Shown in pieces: positions 56,583-64,000 of a stretch of 64,000 bases of DNA (its first letter is position 1; each line of letters begins with the position of its first letter). The stretch is taken from positions 1,187,001 through 1,251,000 of the forward strand of contig CANLOU010000001.1 of assembly GCA_947492995.1 (NCBI GenBank), given 5' to 3'. The notes beneath the pieces are model-generated. The model ran no database searches. It worked only from the letters and a program-made list of their open reading frames with translations, and was not told the DNA's origin. The position numbers were made by a program, and so were the translations under genes. The stretch is from an uncultured Litoreibacter sp. (lineage in GTDB: Bacteria > Pseudomonadota > Alphaproteobacteria > Rhodobacterales > Rhodobacteraceae).

Positions 56583-57045
56583 GCGTCTTGCACATTGTGA
56601 TTTGCGTCGTCCGATCATAGCCCGTGTGCCGCCCTTCCGCCGTTTTCACAAAGCCCAGCCGCGCGAAGGCCGCGTGGTTTTCAACCAGTTCAATGCGGGT
56701 TTGCAGCTCCAGGCGGTTTTTGCCTTGCGACTTGGCGATGTCATATGCCGCGTCCACCAGCCTGCGGGTCAGACCTGTGCGGCGGTACGGTTCGGCGACC
56801 GCCAGCTTGCCAAGATACAGGCTGTCGGGCGTTTCGGTTACAAAGACGCAGGCCACCGGGTGCCCCGCATCCTCGATCATCAATATCATGTTCTCATCGG
56901 CAAAGCGGCTGACATCAGCCACGCGCATCCGCGTCAGCGAGGAGGGCGGATCAATGCGCCCCTCCATATAGGCAAAGCACCTTTGCAAGAGGTCCAACAG
57001 CGCGCCATGGTCATCGTCGGGACCTGCCTGCCTGACCTCACCCAT
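56572..57045 (-). CDS. GNAT-family acetyltransferase downstream of cobN
   Basis: I chose the ATG at 57045, which overlaps the cobN stop, giving 157 residues (MGEVRQAGPDDDHGALLDLL). The acetyl-CoA-binding region is LYLGKLAVAEPYRRTGLTRR and the C-terminal FARLGFVKTAEGRHTG is typical of GNAT. It is coupled to cobN by an 8-bp overlap. It has no known place in cobalamin synthesis; the substrate is unknown. Confidence 0.82.
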   Translation of the reverse strand: MGEVRQAGPDDDHGALLDLLQRCFAYMEGRIDPPSSLTRMRVADVSRFADENMILMIEDAGHPVACVFVTETPDSLYLGKLAVAEPYRRTGLTRRLVDAAYDIAKSQGKNRLELQTRIELVENHAAFARLGFVKTAEGRHTGYDRTTQITMCKTLSK

Positions 57046-60000
57046 CAGCAAGCTCACGTAGCAATGCCCGGGCCGAGTTTGACTTGGGGACCCACAACCC
57101 GCGCTCGATGGCTTCCTCCAGCCGCTGCGCCATTTCGCGCAGCGCAGGCGCGTTATGGTCTGCGATGAATTCCCGCGTGTCGTCATCCTCAAGAAACGCT
57201 TGATGGACCAGGTCAAAGTGATGCCCCCTGACAGCGCCAGTGGTGGCTGCGAAAGCGAACAGGTAGTCCAGCGTCGCGGCCATTTCAAACGCGCCCTTGT
57301 AGCCATGGCGTTTGACGCCATCGATCCATTTGGGGTTGACCACGCGGGACCGGACGACGCGGCCAATCTCGTCTTCCAATGTACGGATGACGGGGCGCTC
57401 CGGCCTTGAATGGTCGTTGTGGTAGATGGGCCGGTCGGTTCCCTGCAGGGAACTGATCGCTGCCGCCGCGCCGCCTTCGAATTGGTAGTAGTCGTCCGAA
57501 TCCAGCAGGTCATGCTCGCGGTTGTCCTGGTTTTGCACCACGGCCTCGACTTGGCTCAGGCGGGCGGTCAGGGCGGGTTTGTCTTGGATGCCTTCGCCAT
57601 CTTTGCCGTAGGCGTAGCTGCCCCATTCGATATAGGCGCGGCCAAGGTCGGCCTTGTCGGCCCAAAGCCGCTCGTCGATCATCGCTTGCAGCCCCGCGCC
57701 ATACGCCCCCGGTTTGGAGCCGAAGACCCGCGACGGGCTTTCGCCCTGCTTGGCGCGGGCGGCGGCGGGGTTCAGGTCGGTGGGCTCATCCAGCGCCTGA
57801 ATGGCGCGGGCGGCGGAATCCACCAGCGCGATCTGCTGCGGGAAAGCGTCACGGAAGAAGCCGGACACCCGCAGGGTGACATCGACGCGGGGGCGGCCCA
57901 GCACGCCTTGCGGCAGGATTTCAAATCCAGTCACGCGCCGGTTGGCGCTGTCCCATTTGGGCTTGCAGCCCATCAGCGCCAGACATTGCGCGATGTCGTC
58001 GCCGCCGGTGCGCATATTGGCGGTGCCCCAGGCGGTCAGCAACATGGTGCGGGGCCAGTCGCCGTGGTCTTGCAGGTGCTTCTCGATCAGCAGGTTTGCT
58101 GATTTCCAGCCCAGCGCCCAGGCCGTCGGCGTGGGGACGGCACGGCTGTCGACGGAGAAGAAGTTGCGGCCGGTGGGCAGCACATCAAGGCGGCCCCGTG
58201 TCGGGGCGCCGGAAGGTGCCGGGGCGACGAAGTGCCCCTTGAGGGCGCTGAGGAGGCCCGCCCCTTCTTTGGGTCCGCAGGCGTCCACCTTGGGAATGAC
58301 GGTGGTGTTAATCTCTTCCAACACGGCTTGCGTCAGGGTTCCCCGCGGGGAACCGCCTAAGCCTATGATATTGCTGGCGAGGGCTTCTAAGCGCTCAACC
58401 GTGTCACCTGTGCTGCGCCATGGATCAGCCAACGCGTTAACCATCTCAGCAGGACGGGGGCCAGCCCAAGGCGCGGCCATGTCGCAATCCAAAGGGTCAA
58501 AGCCCAGCTCATAATCATCCGCAATCGCGCGGATGAGGGAGGCGTTGCCGCCCATGCCATCGCCACGCGGCACACGGGTCAGCGCGATGGTCAGGTCGCG
58601 AGCCAGATCGCCTTCGGGCGACGCGCCGAAGATGTGCAGCCCGTCGCGGATTTGGGCCTCTTTCAACTCGCACAGATAGGCGTCCAGCTTGGCCAGATCG
58701 CCGTCCTCGTCCTCGCCCTTCATGCCGACATCGGCGTCCAGGCCCGTGGCTTGGGTGAGGGTCAGGATTTCGCGGCGCAGATGGGTGATGCGGCGGGCAT
58801 CGACGCCTGCGGCCTCGTAATATTCGTCAACCAAGGCCTCCAGATCGCGCAAGGGCCCGTAGGTCTCAGCCCGGGTCAGAGGCGGGGTAAGGTGGTCGAT
58901 AATGACCGCCTGCGCACGGCGTTTGGCCTGCGTGCCCTCGCCGGGGTCGTTGACGATGAAGGGGTAGACATGCGGCATGGGGCCAAGCACGGCTTCGGGC
59001 AGGCATTCGTCTGACAATGCGGTGGCCTTGCCGGGCAACCATTCGAGGTTGCCGTGTTTGCCCATATGCACGATGGCGTGCGCGCCCCACTCGGCGCGGA
59101 TCCAGAAATAGAAGGCGAGGTAATTATGCGGCGGGACGAGGTCGGGGGAGTGGTAGGTTTCCGTCGGATCAATGTTGTAGCCGCGGGCGGGCTGCAGGCC
59201 GACGATGGCGTTGCCGAAGCGGTGGATGGACAGTTTGAAGCCCGTTTCAACACCCTCCGGGGGGGATATTTTTGAACGCAGGAAGAACGGGTCCTGCTCT
59301 GGTTGGCCCCAGCGGTCTTCGATGCGTTGGCGGGTGGCGTAAGGCAGCTTGGCGTATTCGGATTTGTAGGTGGCCAGGGGTAGAGTTTCGCCGCCTTCGG
59401 TCTCGGCACGGTCGGTCAGCCAGTTGGTGGGGCCAGCCATGATTTGATCCATCAGGGCTTTGCTGTTTTCGGGTGGGGTAGTGTCGTAGCCCGCGTCTTT
59501 CAAAAGGGTTAACGCATTGATGGTCGAGGCGGGCGTGTCGAGGCCCACGCCATTGGCCAGCCGGCCATCCTTGTTGGGGTAGTTGGCGAGGATCAGCGCG
59601 ACCCTGCGGTCAGCGGTCTTCGCGCGGCGCAGCTTGGCCCAGTTGGCGGCGAGCTTGGCCACAAATGTGATGCGGTCGCCGCGGGCGCGGTAGGTGGCGA
59701 TGGGGCATTCGGTGGCCTCGTCGAAAAACGCCTCGCCCTTGAAGCTGACCGCGCGGGTCAGGATGCGGCCGTCGACCTCGGGCAGGGCCACGTTCATGGC
59801 GATGTCGCGGGCAGACAGCCCTGATTGGCCTTCTTCCCAAGCGGCCTCGGAACTTGCGGCGAAGACGACCTGGAAAACGGGCGATTGGTAGGCCGACGCA
59901 TGGACCAGCGGGTTCATCGTCGCCGGGTCGCCGTCATGGGGGGAGCCTACGGCGAAGGAGGTGGCGTTCAGGATCACCTCTGGCGTGGTTTGCTCGAACA

Positions 60001-60754
60001 GGGTTTGCAGTGTGGCCTGGCTGACGGGGTCTTTGAGGGAGGCCACGAAGATCGGCAGCGGGTTCAGCCCTTCGCGGAGCAGCGATTTCACCATGCGGTT
60101 GATGGGTGCCAGCCCTGCGCCTTGGACCAGCGCGCGGTAGAAGATCAGCGGCACGGTGGGCGCGCCATCGGTCCATGCGGCTTGTGCGGTGGCCAGGTCA
60201 GACACACCTGCGCCGGGCCAGTAGACGCCCGCCCGCAAGAGCGGCGTGGCGGCTTGGGGCTTGTCGGAGCCATCCAAAATGGCCTGCGCGTAGCTTAGGA
60301 AATTGGCGGTATTGGCGGGGCCGCCTTCGACCATATAGGCCCAGAGCGCGTCGTAATCTTCTGCGCTGACCGTGGAGAGCGCGCGCAGCTCGTCGTCGGG
60401 TTTGTCATCGCCGGGGAGTGCCGCGAAGGGGACGCCCGCGTCGTGCAGATGGGCTGCATATTGTTCCAGCCCGTATTTCCAGTAGCCGGACCCGCCAAGG
60501 CACCGCGCGATGACCAGTTTGGATTTGGTCGCGCAGGCCTCGATATGCAGGTCGACCGACATCGGGTGCTGCAGGTGGGTGAGGTTGGCCAGCCGCAAGG
60601 TAGGGGCATCTGCCATCTCGCTGCGGGCTTCCGACAGCGCGGCAAGTTCGGTGTCGGCGGCGGAGATGAAGACCACATCGGCAGGCGTCTGGCCCAGATC
60701 GACCGGTTCAGTGCCGTCGTCGATGCTTCCGGGAGTTGCGGCGAGGAGGTGCAT
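57038..60754 (-). CDS. cobN: Cobaltochelatase subunit CobN
   Basis: CobN is the large subunit of the ATP-dependent aerobic cobaltochelatase that inserts cobalt into hydrogenobyrinic acid a,c-diamide, with CobS and CobT (not in the window). The 1238-residue product has the expected length. Family segments are LGGSGYWKYGLEQYAAHLHD, GNAIVGLQPARGYNIDPTET, AHAIVHMGKHGNLEWLPGKA and SYAYGKDGEGIQDKP. Around residues 490-504 a stretch (LRSKISPPEGVETG) coincides with DNA that resembles the dispersed repeat. It is preceded by a GNAT gene and followed by another that overlaps its stop. Confidence 0.96.
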   Translation of the reverse strand: MHLLAATPGSIDDGTEPVDLGQTPADVVFISAADTELAALSEARSEMADAPTLRLANLTHLQHPMSVDLHIEACATKSKLVIARCLGGSGYWKYGLEQYAAHLHDAGVPFAALPGDDKPDDELRALSTVSAEDYDALWAYMVEGGPANTANFLSYAQAILDGSDKPQAATPLLRAGVYWPGAGVSDLATAQAAWTDGAPTVPLIFYRALVQGAGLAPINRMVKSLLREGLNPLPIFVASLKDPVSQATLQTLFEQTTPEVILNATSFAVGSPHDGDPATMNPLVHASAYQSPVFQVVFAASSEAAWEEGQSGLSARDIAMNVALPEVDGRILTRAVSFKGEAFFDEATECPIATYRARGDRITFVAKLAANWAKLRRAKTADRRVALILANYPNKDGRLANGVGLDTPASTINALTLLKDAGYDTTPPENSKALMDQIMAGPTNWLTDRAETEGGETLPLATYKSEYAKLPYATRQRIEDRWGQPEQDPFFLRSKISPPEGVETGFKLSIHRFGNAIVGLQPARGYNIDPTETYHSPDLVPPHNYLAFYFWIRAEWGAHAIVHMGKHGNLEWLPGKATALSDECLPEAVLGPMPHVYPFIVNDPGEGTQAKRRAQAVIIDHLTPPLTRAETYGPLRDLEALVDEYYEAAGVDARRITHLRREILTLTQATGLDADVGMKGEDEDGDLAKLDAYLCELKEAQIRDGLHIFGASPEGDLARDLTIALTRVPRGDGMGGNASLIRAIADDYELGFDPLDCDMAAPWAGPRPAEMVNALADPWRSTGDTVERLEALASNIIGLGGSPRGTLTQAVLEEINTTVIPKVDACGPKEGAGLLSALKGHFVAPAPSGAPTRGRLDVLPTGRNFFSVDSRAVPTPTAWALGWKSANLLIEKHLQDHGDWPRTMLLTAWGTANMRTGGDDIAQCLALMGCKPKWDSANRRVTGFEILPQGVLGRPRVDVTLRVSGFFRDAFPQQIALVDSAARAIQALDEPTDLNPAAARAKQGESPSRVFGSKPGAYGAGLQAMIDERLWADKADLGRAYIEWGSYAYGKDGEGIQDKPALTARLSQVEAVVQNQDNREHDLLDSDDYYQFEGGAAAAISSLQGTDRPIYHNDHSRPERPVIRTLEDEIGRVVRSRVVNPKWIDGVKRHGYKGAFEMAATLDYLFAFAATTGAVRGHHFDLVHQAFLEDDDTREFIADHNAPALREMAQRLEEAIERGLWVPKSNSARALLRELADG
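59254..59285 (+). repeat. Repeat-like stretch inside cobN
   Basis: CCTCCGGGGGGGATATTTTT followed by GAACGCAGGAAG resembles the dispersed element at 60784-60816 (palindrome CCTCCGGCGGAGG plus TATTTTT tail ending in AAGA/GAAAC). It lies in frame in cobN and encodes the LRSKISPPEG segment (minus strand) between DPFF and ETGFKL. Confidence 0.5.
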
Positions 60755-60783
60755 AGGGGGGGTGCCTTTGACGGGCCGGGGAT

Positions 60784-60816
60784 GCCTCCGGCGGAGGTAT
60801 TTTTACCAAGATGAAA
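60784..60816 (+). repeat. Dispersed palindrome-plus-tail repeat, complete copy
   Basis: GCCTCCGGCGGAGGTATTTT followed by TACCAAGATGAAA. The first part is a perfect GC palindrome (CCTCCGGCGGAGG around a central G). The tail TATTTTTACCAAGATGAAAC recurs at 31463-31486, 55477-55515 (minus) and 55551-55576, and more loosely at 37003-37026. It fills the 62-bp gap between the GNAT gene and cobN, where the minus-strand transcript would fold its palindrome. Confidence 0.85.
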
Positions 60817-61263
60817 CTAGAGGTGCTTTTCCATAAAGAGGCTGGTTTGGTTGGGTTCATAATCGCCAAACAACGCACATTCGGTGTAGCCGTGGCGGGC
60901 ATAGAGCCTGACGGCGGCTTTGAGCTTGTGGGCGGTTTCGAGCTTGAGCGTGGTGATGCTCTCGGCTTTTGCCGTGTCGTCGAGCGCCTGCATCAGCGCG
61001 TCGGCAATGCCCTGACCACGGCGGGCGGGGTCAACGAACATGGATTTGACTTCGCCGTAGCCTGACTTGATCGCCAGCGCGGCGGTGCCGGTGATGGTGT
61101 CGCCATCCTTGGCCACAAGGAAGCGGATGTTGGGCGCACACAGCTCTTCGATGTCGAGGAAGTAGTTTTCCTCCGGCTCGAACAGATCCTGCATCAGCGC
61201 GTGGCTTTGTTTCAGCAGCGCCTTTGCCTGCGGATGTTTGGGGTCGCCGCGCTCGACGATCAT
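60817..61263 (-). CDS. GNAT-family acetyltransferase between cobW and cobN
   Basis: The 148-residue product has the GNAT core: VKSMFVDPARRGQGIADALM (acetyl-CoA loop) and KLKAAVRLYARHGYTECALF. The N-terminal HALMQDLFEPEENYFLDIEE resembles a subgroup of small GNATs. The ATG overlaps the cobW stop, so it is coupled within the cbtB-cbtA-cobW-GNAT-cobN run. The substrate is unknown and no cobalamin step requires an acetyltransferase. Confidence 0.86.
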   Translation of the reverse strand: MIVERGDPKHPQAKALLKQSHALMQDLFEPEENYFLDIEELCAPNIRFLVAKDGDTITGTAALAIKSGYGEVKSMFVDPARRGQGIADALMQALDDTAKAESITTLKLETAHKLKAAVRLYARHGYTECALFGDYEPNQTSLFMEKHL

Positions 61264-62339
61264 GCTTTGAGGGCGGCGTCTATGGCCGCGTGGTCAAGGC
61301 CCGCCTGGCCGATCACCACCAGCTTGGTTTGGCGTGGCTGGTCCTCGGCGAAAGGCCGGTCGAAATAGGTGTCGATGCGTGGGCCCACGGCTTGCAGGGT
61401 CAGGCGCATGGGTTTGCCTTCGACGGCGGCGAAGCCTTTGAGGCGCAGAATGTCATGGGCGCGGATGACCTCGGCGACCTGCTCGGCAAAGGCCTTGGGG
61501 TCGGCGATTTCCGGGCGGGTGACGACGAAGCTTTCAAACTCGTCATGGTCGTGTTCGTGGTGATGGTGATGATGGTCGTCACCCTCGTGATGGTCGTCGT
61601 CGTGGTCATGGTGGTGGTGATGCACCTCGTGGCGGGCGTCCAGATCGCCCTCCGAGCCGACCCCCTGGCCCAGCAGCACGTCGACCGGCAGCTTGCCCAT
61701 CGAGGTTTTGACCACCTGCACCGAGGCGCGGCTGTCATTCTTCAACGTGGTGACCAAGGCGGCGCTTTCGTCTTCGCTGAGCAGGTCGGATTTGTTGACC
61801 ACGATCATGTCGGCGCAGGCGACCTGGTCTTCGAACAGTTCTGACAGAGGCGTCTCGTGATCGAGGTTTTCGTCCAGCTTGCGCTGGGCGTCCACGGCGG
61901 CGACGTTATGGGCGAAGCGGCCTTCGGTGACCGCCTTGCCGTCGACCACGGTGACCACGCCGTCTACGGTGACTTGGGTCGAAATCTCGGGCCAGTTGAA
62001 GGCGCGCACCAAAGGTTGGGGCAGGGCCAAGCCGGACGTCTCGATCACGATGTGGTCGGGCTTCACGTCGCGGGCCAGCAGCTTTTCCATCGTGGGCACG
62101 AAGTCGTCGGCCACGGTGCAACAGATGCAGCCGTTGGACAGCTCCGTGATGTCATCCTCGGTGCAGGTCTCGTCGCCGCAGCCTTTGAGGATGTCGCCGT
62201 CGACGCCAAGGTCGCCGAACTCGTTGATGATGAGCGCAATGCGCTTGCCATTGGCGTTTTGCAGCATGTGGCGAATGAGGGTGGTTTTGCCGGCCCCCAG
62301 GAAGCCAGTCACAACGGTGGCGGGGATTTTTGCGGGCAT
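61260..62339 (-). CDS. cobW: Cobalt-chaperone GTPase CobW
   Basis: CobW is a G3E-family GTPase thought to deliver cobalt to the chelatase. The 359-residue product has the P loop GFLGAGKTT at residues 12-20 and the conserved metal-binding GCICC with Cys71, Cys73 and Cys74. A guanine-specificity NKSD segment is present (MIVVNKSDLLSEDE). A very His/Asp-rich stretch at about residues 243-275 (HHHHHDHDDD, then HHHHHHEHDHDEFE) is a probable metal reservoir. It lies directly after cbtA and overlaps the next GNAT gene. Confidence 0.95.
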   Translation of the reverse strand: MPAKIPATVVTGFLGAGKTTLIRHMLQNANGKRIALIINEFGDLGVDGDILKGCGDETCTEDDITELSNGCICCTVADDFVPTMEKLLARDVKPDHIVIETSGLALPQPLVRAFNWPEISTQVTVDGVVTVVDGKAVTEGRFAHNVAAVDAQRKLDENLDHETPLSELFEDQVACADMIVVNKSDLLSEDESAALVTTLKNDSRASVQVVKTSMGKLPVDVLLGQGVGSEGDLDARHEVHHHHHDHDDDHHEGDDHHHHHHEHDHDEFESFVVTRPEIADPKAFAEQVAEVIRAHDILRLKGFAAVEGKPMRLTLQAVGPRIDTYFDRPFAEDQPRQTKLVVIGQAGLDHAAIDAALKA

Positions 62340-63026
62340 TTAAGCCTCCTCTGAGCGGGTCCAGATCAGGGCGGCGAACAGCCCCAGCAGGACCCATGAG
62401 ATCATGGCGACGCCCATCACGCGGGCGACAAAATCGGAGGCCAGCTCGGACGGAGCCACCCCAAAATAGGTGTCGAGATGCGGGGCCCCGATCAGGTGGG
62501 GCACCAGCAGGAAGATTGGCGCGGTGATCCAAACGCGCGACCGTCCGTCAAATGCGATCTGGGTCAACCCGATCAGGGTCAACACAACGCAAGAGAGATA
62601 CCAGACCTGACGCGGAACGACCTCCGCCCCGATGGCGCCGGGCAGCTCGGGCGGCATGCCAACGGCGGGCGCGATCACAACGGCAATGGCGCCGCACAGC
62701 CCCCAGACGACGCCGCGACGAGCGGTGATCTCGTGGCCCGCGCGGGTGGCAAGCGCGAAGCCCGCGACCATGAAGAACGCGTAGGCGGTGAAGGTTACCG
62801 CGCTAAAGCCGATGGTGTAGATGTGGCGCAGCGGTTCGTCCCACACGCTGGGCGCGCCGCGGTCAGATTGGGTGGAGCCGTCGGTGGCGAAATGCACACG
62901 TTGGCCGGATTCGAACAGTTCCGCTTCCATAATCAGCGGGACCACGAGCCATAGCTGCAGCAAAGCGGCAAGCACGCCAGCGGCAACACCAGCGAACACC
63001 GCGCTGGTCAATATTTGGCGAAGCAT
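62340..63026 (-). CDS. cbtA: Cobalt transporter subunit CbtA
   Basis: CbtA is the larger component of a predicted cobalt uptake system found with B12 genes. I chose the ATG at 63026, giving 228 residues with about five hydrophobic segments (entry MLRQILTSAVFAGVAAGVLA). The conserved VAPAVGMPPELPG-like segment is present as IAPAVGMPPELPGAIGAEVV, and PHLIGAPHLDTYFGVAPSEL is typical of CbtA. It sits between cbtB (4-bp gap) and cobW (abutting). Confidence 0.93.
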   Translation of the reverse strand: MLRQILTSAVFAGVAAGVLAALLQLWLVVPLIMEAELFESGQRVHFATDGSTQSDRGAPSVWDEPLRHIYTIGFSAVTFTAYAFFMVAGFALATRAGHEITARRGVVWGLCGAIAVVIAPAVGMPPELPGAIGAEVVPRQVWYLSCVVLTLIGLTQIAFDGRSRVWITAPIFLLVPHLIGAPHLDTYFGVAPSELASDFVARVMGVAMISWVLLGLFAALIWTRSEEA

Positions 63027-63030
63027 CTGC

Positions 63031-63231
63031 TTAGTGGCAGGGGAACGACATGGCGTGGCGCATGTCGTGTGCGGTGTCATGCAGGATGCCAGCTTGGGCG
63101 AAGCCTGCGGCGAACAGCAGGGTCAGGCCCAACAGGACCGCGCCCGCTATGCCCATCAGGTCCGCGTTTGCGGCGGCTTTGGCCTGTGTCTGAGATTGGG
63201 TTGCAGCGATTGCTTGTGCGTTCTTTTTCAT
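63031..63231 (-). CDS. cbtB: Cobalt transporter subunit CbtB
   Basis: CbtB is a small one-helix membrane protein. The ATG at 63231, with AGGAGA 7 bp before it, gives 66 residues: one membrane helix (about 30-52) and the characteristic His-rich C terminus (LHDTAHDMRHAMSFPCH). It is the first gene after the cobalamin riboswitch. The minus-strand operon it heads continues through cbtA, cobW, a GNAT gene, cobN and a second GNAT gene. Confidence 0.95.
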   Translation of the reverse strand: MKKNAQAIAATQSQTQAKAAANADLMGIAGAVLLGLTLLFAAGFAQAGILHDTAHDMRHAMSFPCH

Positions 63232-63248
63232 GTCGTCGTCTCCTATCA

Positions 63249-63263
63249 CCGTCACCCCGACGG
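63249..63263 (-). promoter_or_regulatory. Small hairpin between riboswitch and cbtB start
   Basis: CCGTC (63249-63253) pairs with GACGG (63259-63263) around ACCCC. It lies between the B12 box and the cbtB ribosome-binding site (AGGAG at about 63239-63244). It could belong to the riboswitch expression platform, controlling access to the ribosome-binding site, but an alternative pairing partner is not identified. Confidence 0.45.
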
Positions 63264-63271
63264 CTTGCGGG

Positions 63272-63472
63272 TTTCAAAACGCAGGGCTGGTCTCCTGGCT
63301 CGCGGGTCGAGGTGCGTTGCTGGCCTTCCCAAAGGTTCCCCCTCAGTGGCGTGTTCAACAAGCACTCTCCGCTTACAGTCGCGGGGGCGGCTTCGGCATT
63401 GCGTCCCTGATTGGGTCACGCGCACCGTATTCCCATTTTTCCCCGCTACGCTTTGCGCCCACGGGGAACCAT
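63272..63472 (-). promoter_or_regulatory. Cobalamin riboswitch upstream of cbtB
   Basis: On the minus strand the leader reads with the conserved blocks of the AdoCbl riboswitch in order: GGGAATACGGTG near the 5' part, CCCCGCGACTGTAAGCGGAG in the core, CCACTG, GGGAAGGC, and finally the B12 box AGCCAGGAGACCAGCCCTGC (63281-63300). The aptamer spans about 63280-63470. It sits directly before cbtB and presumably represses the cobalt-uptake and chelatase operon when cobalamin is plentiful. Confidence 0.96.
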
Positions 63473-63557
63473 GCGAGGAAGACCATGCGCCGCGATGGCG
63501 GCAGGGGTCAAGGCGGATTCCGACAATCGGGAGGGTTTAGGCGACCACGGCCTTGGC

Positions 63558-63998
63558 TTAGCCCTTGCGTTGCCCAATATATTCGAAAACCGGAAACGCG
63601 ATGCGAGGACGTGCAGATTGATATTTGGGCGACCAAGGTTCCTTGGTGACCTTGCATTTGGTGGGCAGGCCGACCCCGTATTTGTGGGACTTGGTGAAGG
63701 TTTTTACCGGCCCCCTGTTGCCGGCATCAAGCTGCACCCGCCGCCCGAAACGGGCCAGACCTTGCAGGAAGCGTAAATCCTTCAGAATCGGCTTTTCGAC
63801 GCCAATCTGGGCATATTTGTAGTTGTTATCCTTTGCGTCTTGGCCTGTTACGGCACCGCAGACCGCGACCTTGCCCTTGTACTGGATCAATTTGACATAC
63901 ACGAGGCCGTGCGAAGTCGGCCCCCCAGAATGCTGATTGGTCGCCAAATTTCCAGAGACCTGAATAATCTCAAACGACTGGTCGATCTTTGGGCCTTT
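63558..63998 (-). CDS. Unknown protein, 5'-truncated by window edge
   Basis: Read on the minus strand, the frame is open from the right edge (KGPKIDQSFEIIQVSGNLAT) through a TTG at 63947 to TAG at 63558-63560, so the gene begins outside the window. The visible ~146 residues have no hydrophobic segment. The pattern is LVYVKLIQYKGKVAVCGAVT, then KYAQIGVEKPILKDLRFLQG, with many Lys and aromatic residues near the C terminus. I do not recognise the family. The ORF lies on the same strand as the cobalamin operon, about 85 bp upstream of the riboswitch. Confidence 0.6.
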   Translation of the reverse strand, partial: KGPKIDQSFEIIQVSGNLATNQHSGGPTSHGLVYVKLIQYKGKVAVCGAVTGQDAKDNNYKYAQIGVEKPILKDLRFLQGLARFGRRVQLDAGNRGPVKTFTKSHKYGVGLPTKCKVTKEPWSPKYQSARPRIAFPVFEYIGQRKG

Positions 63999-64000
63999 CA

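Overview
The window looks like a chromosomal segment of an alphaproteobacterium of the Rhodobacteraceae (Roseobacter group). The evidence is a FlbT/FlaF-regulated flagellar locus, a dnaA-dnaN-recF-gyrB block preceded by mutM, a crotonase gene and rpsT, an aerobic-type cobalamin locus (cbtB-cbtA-cobW-cobN, cobO) under a B12 riboswitch, and small dispersed intergenic palindromes of a type I associate with this family. I found no rRNA, tRNA, CRISPR array, intact transposase or prophage.

Region 1 (1-18.95 kb) is a flagellar cluster, visibly more AT-rich than the rest. It holds a truncated gene open to the left edge, then flhA-fliR-flhB plus a small coiled-coil gene on the + strand. A tightly packed minus-strand operon follows (flgB-flgC-fliE-fliQ-flgF-flgG-flgA-flgH-fliL), with fliI divergent from it. 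A flagellin block comes next (flagellin, flaF, flbT, a DUF1217-type gene), then FlgN-like and FlgJ-like genes and fliK-flgD. Genes for the MS and C rings, fliP, hook, hook-filament junction, P-ring and stator are absent and presumably lie beyond the left edge. No recognisable fliJ or fliH is present.

Region 2 (18.95-31.4 kb) is housekeeping: ubiE-ubiB on the minus strand, divergent from mutM; then an enoyl-CoA hydratase, rpsT with a clear terminator, a rhodanese gene, dnaA, dnaN, recF, a LysE-type exporter, a DUF3144 gene and gyrB.

Region 3 (31.4-55.3 kb) is mixed metabolism and RNA or ribosome maintenance. It has a FAD oxidoreductase, an apparent arsH pseudogene with one in-frame TAG, trhO, the NAD salvage pair pncA-pncB, an arfB/class-III aminotransferase/kinase operon, a hybrid histidine kinase, a queuosine-precursor transporter, an aminotransferase with a mercaptopyruvate sulfurtransferase, dapA-GNAT-smpB, a lytic transglycosylase, a split MnmC pair (methyltransferase and oxidoreductase as divergent genes) and several small enzymes.

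Region 4 (55.3-64 kb) is cobalt and cobalamin. A B12 riboswitch on the minus strand leads into cbtB-cbtA-cobW-GNAT-cobN-GNAT, and cobO lies further downstream on the same strand. This would couple cobalt uptake, a metal-chaperone GTPase, cobalt insertion and corrinoid adenosylation to cobalamin level.

The most unusual non-coding features are: an intergenic element at 55.3-55.6 kb bounded by perfect 18-bp inverted repeats and containing a foldable three-way junction; a dispersed palindrome-plus-tail repeat, one copy of which may lie inside cobN; an 18-codon ORF with an ideal ribosome-binding site and its own terminator at 41.88-42.05 kb; and three tandem 11-bp repeats upstream of the LysE gene.
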